A stretch of DNA of 6,208 nucleotides from Deltaproteobacteria bacterium (lineage in GTDB: Bacteria > Desulfobacterota > Desulfarculia > Adiutricales > Adiutricaceae), in the NCBI GenBank assembly GCA_031278795.1, contig JAITJT010000200.1, forward strand, positions 1-6,208, given 5' to 3'. This document shows, piece by piece, positions 1 to 5,410 of the stretch. Every line of letters starts with the position of its first letter. Within the stretch, counting starts at the first letter, position 1. Both the position numbers and the translations under genes were made by a program. Below the pieces are notes generated by a model. The model did not search any database. It was not told the DNA's origin and saw only the letters and a list, made by a program, of their open reading frames with translations.

Positions 1-329
1 CTCTTGTCTATGATTCCGGAGAGGGCGATTACCTTGATGGGGGCCTGGGCGATGATGGCCGAGGTGGCGGGGACGCTCCCCACCCTAACTATGTCCACCT
101 CACCCGCGGCCAAGGCATCGAGTGCCGGTGGGCCGCTTTCGAAGCTCCGCCACCTGACTGGCGTTCCAAAGGCCTCATCGAAGGATTTATCAATCTTACC
201 CAGAATCCAGGGCCTGGGGCCGTTAAGATACCCAAAACGCACCTCACTGGGAAGCTCCTGGGCTGAGACAGTACCAGGTTCTATAAGAAAGCATAGAAGC
301 GCGATCAAAAGCGTAAGACATTGTTTCAT
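1..329 (-). CDS. TauA-like sulfonate/taurine ABC transporter substrate-binding protein (N-terminal part, runs off window)
   Basis: Reading the minus strand from the ATG at 329 gives 109 uninterrupted codons that continue past the left edge, so only the N-terminal third of a protein usually about 320 residues long is visible. Residues 1-23 form a Sec signal peptide: MKQ, a hydrophobic core, then VSA before QE, which suits signal peptidase I. There is no lipobox at Cys13. The mature part reads like TauA/SsuA family proteins: VRFGYLNGPRPWILGK, then VRWRSFESGPPALDALAAGEVDI, here split as VRWRSFESGPPAL and DALAAGEVDI, then VGSVP and APIKVIAL. In TauA the matching segments are a WRKFDSG stretch, an ALASGDV stretch and a GSSP loop. 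The family binds sulfonates or related small anions in the periplasm and delivers them to an ABC permease. A GAGGA ribosome site lies 7 bases before the ATG. The exact substrate cannot be told from this part, and nitrate- or thiamine-precursor-type binding proteins are less likely alternatives. Permease and ATPase genes would be expected to the left. Confidence 0.82.
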   Translation of the reverse strand, partial: MKQCLTLLIALLCFLIEPGTVSAQELPSEVRFGYLNGPRPWILGKIDKSFDEAFGTPVRWRSFESGPPALDALAAGEVDIVRVGSVPATSAIIAQAPIKVIALSGIIDK

Positions 330-412
330 GGCCGTGTTCCTCGTGAAAGGGAGACTTTTTTTGGGAAGATTTGGCTACAAGGAGGCGGTGAGGGGGGATA
401 TTTGTTTGGTAA

Positions 413-454
413 AACCCTTCCAAAAAGAGCTTAAAGGCTCTTTTTGGAAGGGTT
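413..454. repeat. 18-bp perfect inverted repeat upstream of the binding-protein gene
   Basis: The arms 413-430 and 437-454 are exact reverse complements (AACCCTTCCAAAAAGAGC on the left) around a 6-base TTAAAG loop. The inner part pairs five As with five Us around a GAGC/GCTC core, so it could act as a bidirectional terminator-like hairpin. The U run is inside the stem rather than after it, so it is not a standard intrinsic terminator. It lies about 84 bases upstream of the start codon of the minus-strand gene, where it could be a leader hairpin. It could also be the end of a degenerate small mobile repeat. Confidence 0.6.
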
Positions 455-503
455 AAGGCACCTACAACCCTAAGAAAAGGGCTTTTTTCTAAGCTTTGTA
501 CAA

Positions 504-541
504 TAAAAAAGCTGGGAAAACTTGATTCTTAGTTTCCCAGC
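504..541 (-). terminator. Intrinsic terminator for a minus-strand transcript
   Basis: On the minus strand the arm GCTGGGAAACT (541-531) pairs with AGTTTTCCCAGC (522-511), with one bulged base and an 8-base loop. Six Us follow directly (510-505). This is a canonical intrinsic terminator. No convincing minus-strand protein gene lies just upstream of it, so whatever it terminates is probably noncoding or a decayed gene in the 542-860 stretch. Confidence 0.65.
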
Positions 542-860
542 CTTCAGTCGTCCTGATGAGCTCTATTTTAAGTTTTCTAAACTAGTGAACCAGAGTCTCA
601 ACACAATTGGAGCTTTAGGCTTTTCCGGGGAAGAAAAACAAAGCACAAGCGCCGTGGTGGGAAAGATCTGGCGAGAGCCCCTACTAAATTTAGCTAAAGG
701 GCAAATGTTTAGGGAAAGGTCGATTTTATCCGTGGAAGGCTGAAGGTGTCGGAAGATAAGCCACGTCTTAGACGTGGTGGGGAAAGGGAAACGCTCACTC
801 TGGCGGAAAAGGTGCCAGAGCTGCACTTTGGGGAGTATAGCCCCAAAGAGGCTCAAAATT
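542..860 (-). other. Hairpin-rich noncoding stretch, candidate structured RNA
   Basis: I see no believable gene here. The only long minus-strand frame starts with TTG, has no ribosome site and resembles no family I know. There are three closely spaced, nearly perfect hairpins: CCACGTC/GACGTGG with a 3-base loop (761-777), CTCTGGC/GCCAGAG with a 9-base loop (798-820), and CTTTGGGG/CCCCAAAG with a 7-base loop (826-848). GAGC/GCTC may close an outer pair around the last one. A minus-strand transcript through them would run into the terminator at 504-541. A motif close to CGTGGTGGGAAAG occurs twice, 120 bp apart (651-665 and 771-786). I could not match this to RNase P RNA, tmRNA, 6S, SRP RNA or a tRNA. 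The short CCACGTC hairpin resembles end structures of IS200/IS605-type elements, but no transposase is present. Confidence 0.35.
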
Positions 861-993
861 CAAGATAAATCAATAAATATTGAAAAACTCCGAAATCATG
901 TAAGCTGATAAAACAACATAGCTATAGTTAATAATATACAATTAGTTATTATTTTAAAGAAAGTTATTTATTGACAAAGTTTTAAAAAAATTG
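861..993. other. AT-rich intergenic region upstream of the TetR gene
   Basis: This is very AT-rich DNA with A and T tracts and no open frame worth reporting. It includes a loose 7-bp inverted repeat, AATAATA/TATTATT (930-936 and 947-953). Such a repeat is weak evidence in DNA this AT-rich. A TTGACA at 971-976 could serve as a second -35 box, but no good -10 box sits at the right distance from it. Confidence 0.5.
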
Positions 994-1023
994 TTGACGT
1001 AAATCAGAATTTTATGTTATAAT
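994..1023 (+). promoter_or_regulatory. Sigma70-type promoter of the TetR-family gene
   Basis: A TTGACG -35 box (994-999) and a perfect TATAAT -10 box (1018-1023) are separated by 18 bases. TG at 1015-1016, one base before the -10 box, adds an extended -10 element. The predicted start site is near 1030, leaving an untranslated leader of roughly 65 bases before the ATG at 1096. Confidence 0.7.
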
Positions 1024-1034
1024 TAGCATAACAT
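1014..1034. promoter_or_regulatory. Candidate TetR-type operator over the -10 box
   Basis: ATGTTAT (1014-1020) and ATAACAT (1028-1034) are perfect reverse complements with a 7-base spacer. The palindrome covers the -10 box and the predicted transcription start. TetR-family dimers usually bind such palindromes and repress their own promoters, so autorepression is the natural inference. AT-richness raises the chance of an accidental palindrome, but the placement supports it. Confidence 0.5.
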
Positions 1035-1095
1035 TGTTATTTTATTTTGATTGTTTTTTAGTTTTGTTGAATTTTGATTATGGAGGCGGCTGAAG

Positions 1096-1734
1096 ATGAG
1101 CGGACCAGAGAAGATGACCAGGGAACGCGCCAAGGAACTGACCAAACAAATCATTATCGAACATGGTAAAAACGAATTCCTGAAAAACGGCTATTTAAAC
1201 GTGTCCGTAAGATCCCTGGCCAAATCCGCCAGCCTGACGTCCGGGGCCATCTACACTCACTTCAAGGACAAGGCGGAGCTCTTCGAATGCCTGGTTAGAC
1301 CCGCCCTGGAGGATTTCAAGGCCCTCCTCACTAAGATTCACGATGAGAGGATGCATCTCTTATCCCAAGGGAAGTCCCACCACAACCTGAATATAGGCCT
1401 GGACAAGCTTAAGCTCATCATGGAGTGCATCTACGAGCACTTCTCCGAGTTCAGGCTGCTCATGGTGGCATCCGCTGGTTCGGGCCAGGAGAATTTTCTC
1501 AAGACCCTCTCCGATTACTACTCGGAGCGCTCCGAAACCTTTCTCGCGGCCATCAAGAAGTCCGGCAAAGAGACCATACATGTGGAGCCCGAGCTCATCC
1601 GCATGCTCTCATACTCCTACTTCACCGCCATCTTTGAGGTGGTAAGGGACGACCTCCCCCGGGAGACGGCGGATGTCTTTATCGTTCCGCTCCACAAATT
1701 TTTCCAGTCGGGCTGGGACAACCTGGGGGGATAG
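1096..1734 (+). CDS. TetR/AcrR-family transcriptional regulator
   Basis: The 212-residue product has the normal length and layout of a TetR-family repressor: a short N-terminal DNA-binding domain and a longer helical ligand-binding and dimerisation domain. The helix-turn-helix lies at about residues 19-63. It shows the family landmarks FLKNGYLNVSVRSLAKSA, then SLTSGAIYTHFKDKAELF, matching the usual GY-x-x-T-S-V, IA-x-x-A-G-V and LY-x-HF-x-K-E-x-L-F pattern. Leu47 and Ser46 stand where GV is usual. Residues from about 70 onward are helical and too variable to name an effector. The start is set by GGAGG at 1082-1086, nine bases before the ATG. An earlier ATG at 1080 is out of frame. No target gene is adjacent on the same strand, since gpmI begins over 800 bases later with its own promoter. 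The targets are therefore unknown; the palindrome at 1014-1034 suggests it represses itself. Confidence 0.9.
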   Translation: MSGPEKMTRERAKELTKQIIIEHGKNEFLKNGYLNVSVRSLAKSASLTSGAIYTHFKDKAELFECLVRPALEDFKALLTKIHDERMHLLSQGKSHHNLNIGLDKLKLIMECIYEHFSEFRLLMVASAGSGQENFLKTLSDYYSERSETFLAAIKKSGKETIHVEPELIRMLSYSYFTAIFEVVRDDLPRETADVFIVPLHKFFQSGWDNLGG

Positions 1735-1942
1735 CGAGCTGTAATTATGTAGATCTACTGTTAAAAATTGTCTTAAGCACCTAAAGATTGTTAAAACAAA
1801 TTGAGAGGAGGCTCTACACCTCCAAAAAAAAGACCTCTCCAACACCTAAAAACCCTCCCCCCAAAAAACCATCTTAACCAGAGCGCTCACCTCAAAATAA
1901 CTTGTTCCCGATTTAATCCCTGAAAACTCCCCTGAAAGCACT
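1735..1942. other. Intergenic spacer after the TetR gene
   Basis: No gene is visible here. There is a 10-bp palindrome GTAGATCTAC (1749-1758). A messy set of purine/pyrimidine inverted repeats lies around 1803-1839: GAGAGG with CCTCTC, and GGAGG with CCTCC. The run of eight As between the CCTCC and CCTCTC arms would be a U tract only on the minus strand. I do not see a clean intrinsic terminator for the TetR gene. Confidence 0.4.
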
Positions 1943-2110
1943 ATCCATCCTGGCCATCCGGCCTTCCGTCTTTCAACCCTCACCTTCCTCCTTTTAGCTT
2001 CCACCTTCCGCTTCCAGCTCCCTCTTTACAGCTTCCCTCTTCCTATCTAGAGCTCCCACATTCCATCTTCCGCCTTCCAACAAACACCATCCATCATTCA
2101 CCTTCCTTCC
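1943..2110. repeat. Pyrimidine-rich array with a 7-bp period
   Basis: TTCC-type words recur in a 7-base register. TTCC or a one-mismatch form begins at 1985, 1999, 2006, 2012, 2019, 2033, 2040, 2054, 2061, 2068, 2075, 2089, 2096 and 2103. All spacings are 7 or 14 except one slip of a base near 2012. Typical units are TTCCACC, TTCCATC and TTCCGCC. The earlier part (1943-1984) is looser. The top strand is almost free of G. No reading frame of note crosses it. It resembles the short heptanucleotide repeats described from some cyanobacterial genomes in form only, not in sequence. Confidence 0.65.
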
Positions 2111-2304
2111 AAGCTCTTCTCTGGGGACCTGCGTTTAAGCCTTTATCTCAATTATTTCACTTAAGCTTTTCTCAAGAGGCTTCTTATAGCTTCTTAGCAT
2201 AATCTTATTATTCTCTGAAACTATTCTTTTCTCTAGATTAGCGACAGCGGCTAAACAATGCATTATTTGCCAGGGTTCCAAGGCGCAAGGGCTAGAGGTA
2301 GATC
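2111..2304. other. Intergenic spacer, nothing recognised
   Basis: AT-rich spacer between two repeat arrays. I see no ORF, tRNA-like fold, promoter or terminator that I would defend. Confidence 0.4.
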
Positions 2305-2404
2305 ATTTTCATTAGCTGATGTTGTTCATTTCATTGGCTGTTGTAGTCCATTTCATTGGCGAAGCTTGTCCATTTCATTGGCTGTTGTGGTCCATTTCCT
2401 TGGC
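2305..2404. repeat. Five-copy tandem repeat with a 22-bp period
   Basis: The core CATTTCATTGGC occurs exactly at 2327-2338, 2349-2360 and 2371-2382. It occurs with one change (CATTTCCTTGGC) at 2393-2404. A diverged copy ends at 2316 in the same register. The copies are exactly 22 bases apart, about two turns of B-DNA, so the cores lie on one face of the helix. The intervening bases are less conserved (variants of TGTTGTAGTC). The array ends about 75 bases upstream of the gpmI -35 box. It could be a cluster of protein-binding sites, as in iterons or upstream activator sites, or a simple minisatellite. Confidence 0.75.
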
Positions 2405-2479
2405 TAAGGCTTTTCGTTTTCCTAGGAAGTGACTTTTATTTCCGTAAAGGAGCATATGGTGTAAAAATTTTCCAAAACC

Positions 2480-2507
2480 TTGGATAAAAGCCTTAGTCTG
2501 CTATAAT
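2480..2507 (+). promoter_or_regulatory. Promoter of gpmI (extended -10)
   Basis: A perfect TATAAT (2502-2507) is preceded by TGC, making an extended -10 element. A weak -35 box TTGGAT lies at 2480-2485, 16 bases away. Transcription would start near 2514, giving a leader of about 50 bases. A 10-bp palindrome TTCCTAGGAA (2419-2428) lies upstream of it. Confidence 0.65.
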
Positions 2508-2563
2508 CATTTTGGGTTTCAAGAGCCCTCTTTATCAGAACGCTACCAAATAAGGGAGGCATT

Positions 2564-4132
2564 ATGTCCTATAGACCTGTTTGTTTGATTGTCCGTGACG
2601 GCTGGGGCCACCGGGACGAGACCTTCGGGAACTCCGTGGCAGCCGCCAAACCGCCTTACATCTACGGCCTGATGGAGAATAAGGACAACTGGACCCTTCT
2701 GGATGCCTCGGGGGAGCCCGTAGGGCTCCCCGATGGATACCAGGGTTCCAGTGAAGTTGGACACCTAAATATGGGTGCCGGAAGGATAGTCATCCAGGAG
2801 CTCAAGCGCATCGACGACGGGCTCAGGGACGGCTCATTCTTTGAGCTGCAGAACTGGAAGGATTTGATGGCGTTCTGGAAAAAGCACAGAGGCTCGCTCC
2901 ACCTCATGGGTCTCCTGCAGAACGAGGGAGTGCACGCCCACCAGGAGCACCTCTTCAAGATCATGCGTAGGGCCAGGAAAGAGAATCCGGATCTGCCCAT
3001 GGTTATACATCCCTTCCTGGACGGAAGGGACACTCCGCCAAGGTCCTCCCCGGAGTTCATAACCGATCTGGAGAAGGTCATGAAGGAGGTGGGGAACTCC
3101 ACCATCGGCACCATGATGGGTCGCTACTACGCCATGGATAGGGGTAAGGATTGGGACTTAACCGATCTGGCCTACAAGGCCCTGGTGGACGGCGACTGCA
3201 TTAGCTTCTCCGGATCACCCATAGATGCGGTCAAGCACTGCTGGGAAACTGAGAAGACCCCTGACGGCACCGACATGGTGGACGAGTACATCCCTCCCAT
3301 GAAGACCGAGGGCTATCAGGGCTTCAAGGACGGCGACGCCGTCCTTCACTTCAACTACCGTCAGGACCGGGCCATTCAGCTCACCCAGGCCTTTGTGGAG
3401 GACAACTATCCCGGTAAAAGGGCCAGAAGACCCCACATAGACTATCTAGGCCTTACCCGCTACTACAACGAGTTCACCAAGTACTTACTTGGGCCCATGG
3501 GAGAAGACGGTGGAATGGAGATGCTCTTGGGAGAGGTTATCTCCAAGGCTGGCCTAAGGCAGCTCCGCATAGCCGAGACCCAGAAGTTTAGGCACGTGAC
3601 CAGCTTCTTCAACGGCAAGTCCACCAAACCCTATCCCTTAGAGGATCAGGTGGAGGTACCCGGCCGCTTCGACCCGGCCACCTTCGCCATTCACCCGGAG
3701 ATGGAGGCCTACATAGTTACTGATCTGCTCCTGGACAAGTACATCCCGGAGAAGTACTCCTTCATCGTCTTAAACTACGCCAACTGCGACATGGTTGGCC
3801 ACACCGGCAACATGGAGGCCGCTACCAAGGCTGTAACCATAGTGGACGAGTGCATAAACAAGCTGGTAACCCGCCTCATAAAGGAGGGATACCAAGTCAT
3901 TGTGACGGCCGACCACGGTAACGCCGACGAGATGATCGACCAGGCCACCGGCCTGGTCAAGACCAGCCACACCCTGGCCCCGGTGGAGTGCTTCTACATT
4001 GCCGAGAAACCCATCTTCAAGGTAATCCAGCGGAGGGGTAAGCTTGCCGATCTGGCGCCCACCATCCTGGATCTGATGGGTCTACCCACCCCACCGGAGA
4101 TGACGGCTGAGACCTTGGTCACTCCCATCTGA
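2564..4132 (+). CDS. gpmI: 2,3-bisphosphoglycerate-independent phosphoglycerate mutase
   Basis: This enzyme interconverts 3-phosphoglycerate and 2-phosphoglycerate in glycolysis and gluconeogenesis in the cytoplasm, using two Mn ions and a phosphoserine intermediate. At 522 residues it has the family's usual length. The alkaline-phosphatase-like metal sites are complete: Asp12 (in RDGWG), nucleophile Ser63 (in QGSSEVGH), Asp409 and His413 (in CDMVGH), Asp450 and His451 (in TADHGNADE) and His469 (in TSHT). The inserted phosphotransferase domain carries EGVHAH (around 121-126), HPFLDGRDTPPRSS (149-162), GRYYAMDR (186-193), Arg266 and Arg269 (in NYRQDR) and Lys341. Small departures from the common consensus are RDGWG in place of LDGWG and SSEVGH in place of NSEVGH; neither removes a catalytic residue. 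The start is supported by GGGAGG at 2554-2559, four bases before the ATG. The gene ends with tandem stops (TGA, TAA). It has its own promoter and terminator and so is probably monocistronic. Confidence 0.97.
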   Translation: MSYRPVCLIVRDGWGHRDETFGNSVAAAKPPYIYGLMENKDNWTLLDASGEPVGLPDGYQGSSEVGHLNMGAGRIVIQELKRIDDGLRDGSFFELQNWKDLMAFWKKHRGSLHLMGLLQNEGVHAHQEHLFKIMRRARKENPDLPMVIHPFLDGRDTPPRSSPEFITDLEKVMKEVGNSTIGTMMGRYYAMDRGKDWDLTDLAYKALVDGDCISFSGSPIDAVKHCWETEKTPDGTDMVDEYIPPMKTEGYQGFKDGDAVLHFNYRQDRAIQLTQAFVEDNYPGKRARRPHIDYLGLTRYYNEFTKYLLGPMGEDGGMEMLLGEVISKAGLRQLRIAETQKFRHVTSFFNGKSTKPYPLEDQVEVPGRFDPATFAIHPEMEAYIVTDLLLDKYIPEKYSFIVLNYANCDMVGHTGNMEAATKAVTIVDECINKLVTRLIKEGYQVIVTADHGNADEMIDQATGLVKTSHTLAPVECFYIAEKPIFKVIQRRGKLADLAPTILDLMGLPTPPEMTAETLVTPI

Positions 4133-4163
4133 TAATTTGCTTCTTGATGGCCTTTTAAGCCTC

Positions 4164-4204
4164 AAGCCCCGCCCTGGGCAAAACCCAGGGTGGGGCTTTT
4201 GTCT
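4164..4204 (+). terminator. Intrinsic terminator of gpmI
   Basis: A 15-bp stem (4164-4178 with 4184-4198, one G-U pair) closes a 5-base CAAAA loop. It is GC-rich in the middle and is followed by a T-rich run (TTTTGTCTTT). It lies about 30 bases after the gpmI stop codon. Confidence 0.88.
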
Positions 4205-4346
4205 TTCATGATAAAAGCTACCCCAAAAATTCCCCCTTGAGCCACCTAAGTTCCACTGGCTAGGCTAAACACAAGTACCGGTTGATTGTCTATAATCGAT
4301 TGCCGATTTAAGCTATTCTTTCTTTTTTTTTCTCCTAATCAGCAAT

Positions 4347-4385
4347 GGCTTGGGCTTGGCTTGGGCTTGGCTTGGCTTGGGCTGG
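4347..4385. repeat. GGCTT / GGGCTT microsatellite
   Basis: Tandem GGCTT and GGGCTT words alternate, giving two 11-bp units (GGCTTGGGCTT) followed by shortened copies and ending in GGGCTGG. The array lies between the converging gpmI and Ham1-like genes, preceded by a T-rich tract (4320-4332). There is no coding frame on the plus strand across it that I believe. Confidence 0.7.
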
Positions 4386-4463
4386 ACTTAAGATTACAAA
4401 AATCCAGGAAGGCGCTTTATAGAAGCTAAGATCTTTTTCCTCTTTTGAAGAAAGCTTAGGAAA

Positions 4464-4500
4464 CTATCTCTCCCTGCGCCTAAGGCGCAGGGAGAGATAG
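4464..4500 (-). terminator. Long perfect hairpin after the Ham1-like gene, probable terminator
   Basis: The 17-base arms 4464-4480 and 4484-4500 are exact reverse complements (CTATCTCTCCCTGCGCC on the left) around a 3-base TAA loop. The hairpin starts about 40 bases past the stop of the minus-strand gene. On that strand only a short UUU follows, so it may stop transcription weakly or mainly protect the 3' end. It could also serve against read-through from gpmI in the other direction. Confidence 0.55.
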
Positions 4501-4539
4501 CTAAAGCAATTTTACTCAAGGCTAAGGATGGGAAAAGGC

Positions 4540-5283
4540 TCAGTCTGTCATCAGGAATTCCTTGATCTTGGGGTAATCGTCCCGGATTTGCTCCACGCAG
4601 CCGTGCCAAAAGCTGAAGAGGTATTTTTCTGGTAAGGAAAGCTGTCCTAGGGTTCTTCTGATGTTCCTGAGGTAGAAGATAGTCTGGTACAGAGTACCCT
4701 GTCCCTCCAGGTCGTGGGCTATCTCTCCCATAATGTGCGATGACCAGTGGAGAACCTCGGGCTTTTTGGGGTGGGCTAGGCAGATGGAGAGGCAGTAGGC
4801 GCATCTCCTGTCCCTGACTCCCTCCATGTCCTGAATAACTTGTCTCTCCTGGTCCCGGTAACACATCAGCTGAGGGAATTTGTAGCGCTCGGAGTGCACT
4901 CCTGGCTCACCGTGGAGGGCGTAGACCACCAGGCCGTGGTCCTCGGCTATGCAGGGCCACTGGGTGTAGTCGGCGTAATGCCTGGCCTTGATGAAGGCGT
5001 TCTGGTAGAAGGTCTCTCCATCGCAAACGGGATCCATCACCCGGAAGGTGTGTAAGTCCCGCCGAGCCTCGAGGCTAACAAAGGAGATGTCGTTTTGGGA
5101 GATTAGGCCTATGGCGGATGCCAAGGCGGCCACCCTGCTCCGGTCGTAATCCCCCACCACCACCTTACACTTGAAGTCAGGAAGCACGAAAGGCACGCAG
5201 CTGGAGTGTTTCTTGAACCTGGAGGTATTCAAGGAAGGAAAGCTGTAGCGGTTGTGAAATAACTTATCTAGAAACTGTATCAT
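4540..5283 (-). CDS. Divergent Ham1/RdgB-like (ITPase-fold) protein, active site altered
   Basis: The 247-residue product aligns by eye with RdgB/Ham1 non-canonical purine NTP pyrophosphatases, which hydrolyse dITP, ITP and XTP to monophosphates. Matching landmarks in order are: KVVVGDYDRSR (40-50), FYQNAFIKARHYA (92-104), CIAEDHGLVVYALHGEPGVHSERY (111-134, here read as AEDHGL then GEPGVHSERY), a Cys-containing strand at 159-170, GQGTLYQTIF (194-203) and LSLPEKYLFSFWHG (215-228). Asp115 sits at the family's catalytic Asp. Several usual key residues are changed: the N-terminal SxNxxK loop, the Glu in the ENA motif (Gln94), ADDSG (AEDHG here), FGYDP (missing) and SHRG (FWHG here). There is an extra N-terminal segment of about 39 residues and a CxxCxxxC at 161-168. 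I chose the ATG at 5283. A TTG twelve bases upstream at 5295 overlaps the GAGG ribosome site (TTGAGGACAAAAATG), so it is unlikely to be the start. Function is uncertain: a changed substrate, or a non-catalytic relative. Confidence 0.68.
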   Translation of the reverse strand: MIQFLDKLFHNRYSFPSLNTSRFKKHSSCVPFVLPDFKCKVVVGDYDRSRVAALASAIGLISQNDISFVSLEARRDLHTFRVMDPVCDGETFYQNAFIKARHYADYTQWPCIAEDHGLVVYALHGEPGVHSERYKFPQLMCYRDQERQVIQDMEGVRDRRCAYCLSICLAHPKKPEVLHWSSHIMGEIAHDLEGQGTLYQTIFYLRNIRRTLGQLSLPEKYLFSFWHGCVEQIRDDYPKIKEFLMTD

Positions 5284-5346
5284 TTTTGTCCTCAATGAAA
5301 ATTAATAAAGCGGGTAAAGACGTATCCAAGAAAAATAAAATCAATC

Positions 5347-5360
5347 GTGAAAACTTTCAC
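5347..5360. promoter_or_regulatory. Candidate operator near the Ham1-like gene's start site
   Basis: GTGAAA and TTTCAC form a perfect 6-bp inverted repeat around AC. It lies just downstream of the proposed minus-strand -10 box and near the predicted transcription start, where a repressor would block initiation. The binding protein is unknown. Confidence 0.35.
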
Positions 5361-5367
5361 CCATTAA

Positions 5368-5395
5368 ATAATAAACATGGAAGCTCTGGATGCAA
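5368..5395 (-). promoter_or_regulatory. Possible promoter of the Ham1-like gene
   Basis: On the minus strand TTGCAT (5395-5390) and TATTAT (5373-5368) are spaced by 16 bases. This would give a leader of about 75-80 bases. Both boxes are imperfect and the region is AT-rich, so this is a moderate candidate. An inverted repeat TGCAAG/CTTGCA (5391-5396 and 5405-5410) overlaps the -35 box. Confidence 0.35.
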
Positions 5396-5410
5396 GTCCT
5401 TTCCCTTGCA

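Noticed and set aside
4..456. 150-codon plus-strand frame at the left edge
   Set aside because: It lies opposite the TauA-like gene, which has a signal peptide, family motifs and a ribosome site. The plus-strand product is low-complexity and runs into the inverted repeat.
550..560. CTGATGA, the core word of a hammerhead ribozyme
   Set aside because: The GAAA half of the core and matching stems are not found at suitable spacing. A 7-base word is expected about once by chance in this window on both strands.
563..856. 97-codon open frame on the minus strand
   Set aside because: It starts at TTG with no ribosome site, overlaps the arms of three hairpins and has no recognisable family features. 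A noncoding RNA explains the terminator better.
4281..4296. TTGATT followed by TATAAT as a plus-strand promoter
   Set aside because: The two boxes are only a few bases apart, no -35 box lies at 16-18 bases, and no plus-strand gene follows.
4394..4864. 156-codon minus-strand frame overlapping the Ham1-like gene
   Set aside because: It is a shadow frame. The overlapping frame carries Ham1 landmarks and a ribosome site, while this one is Pro/Arg/Gln-rich with none.
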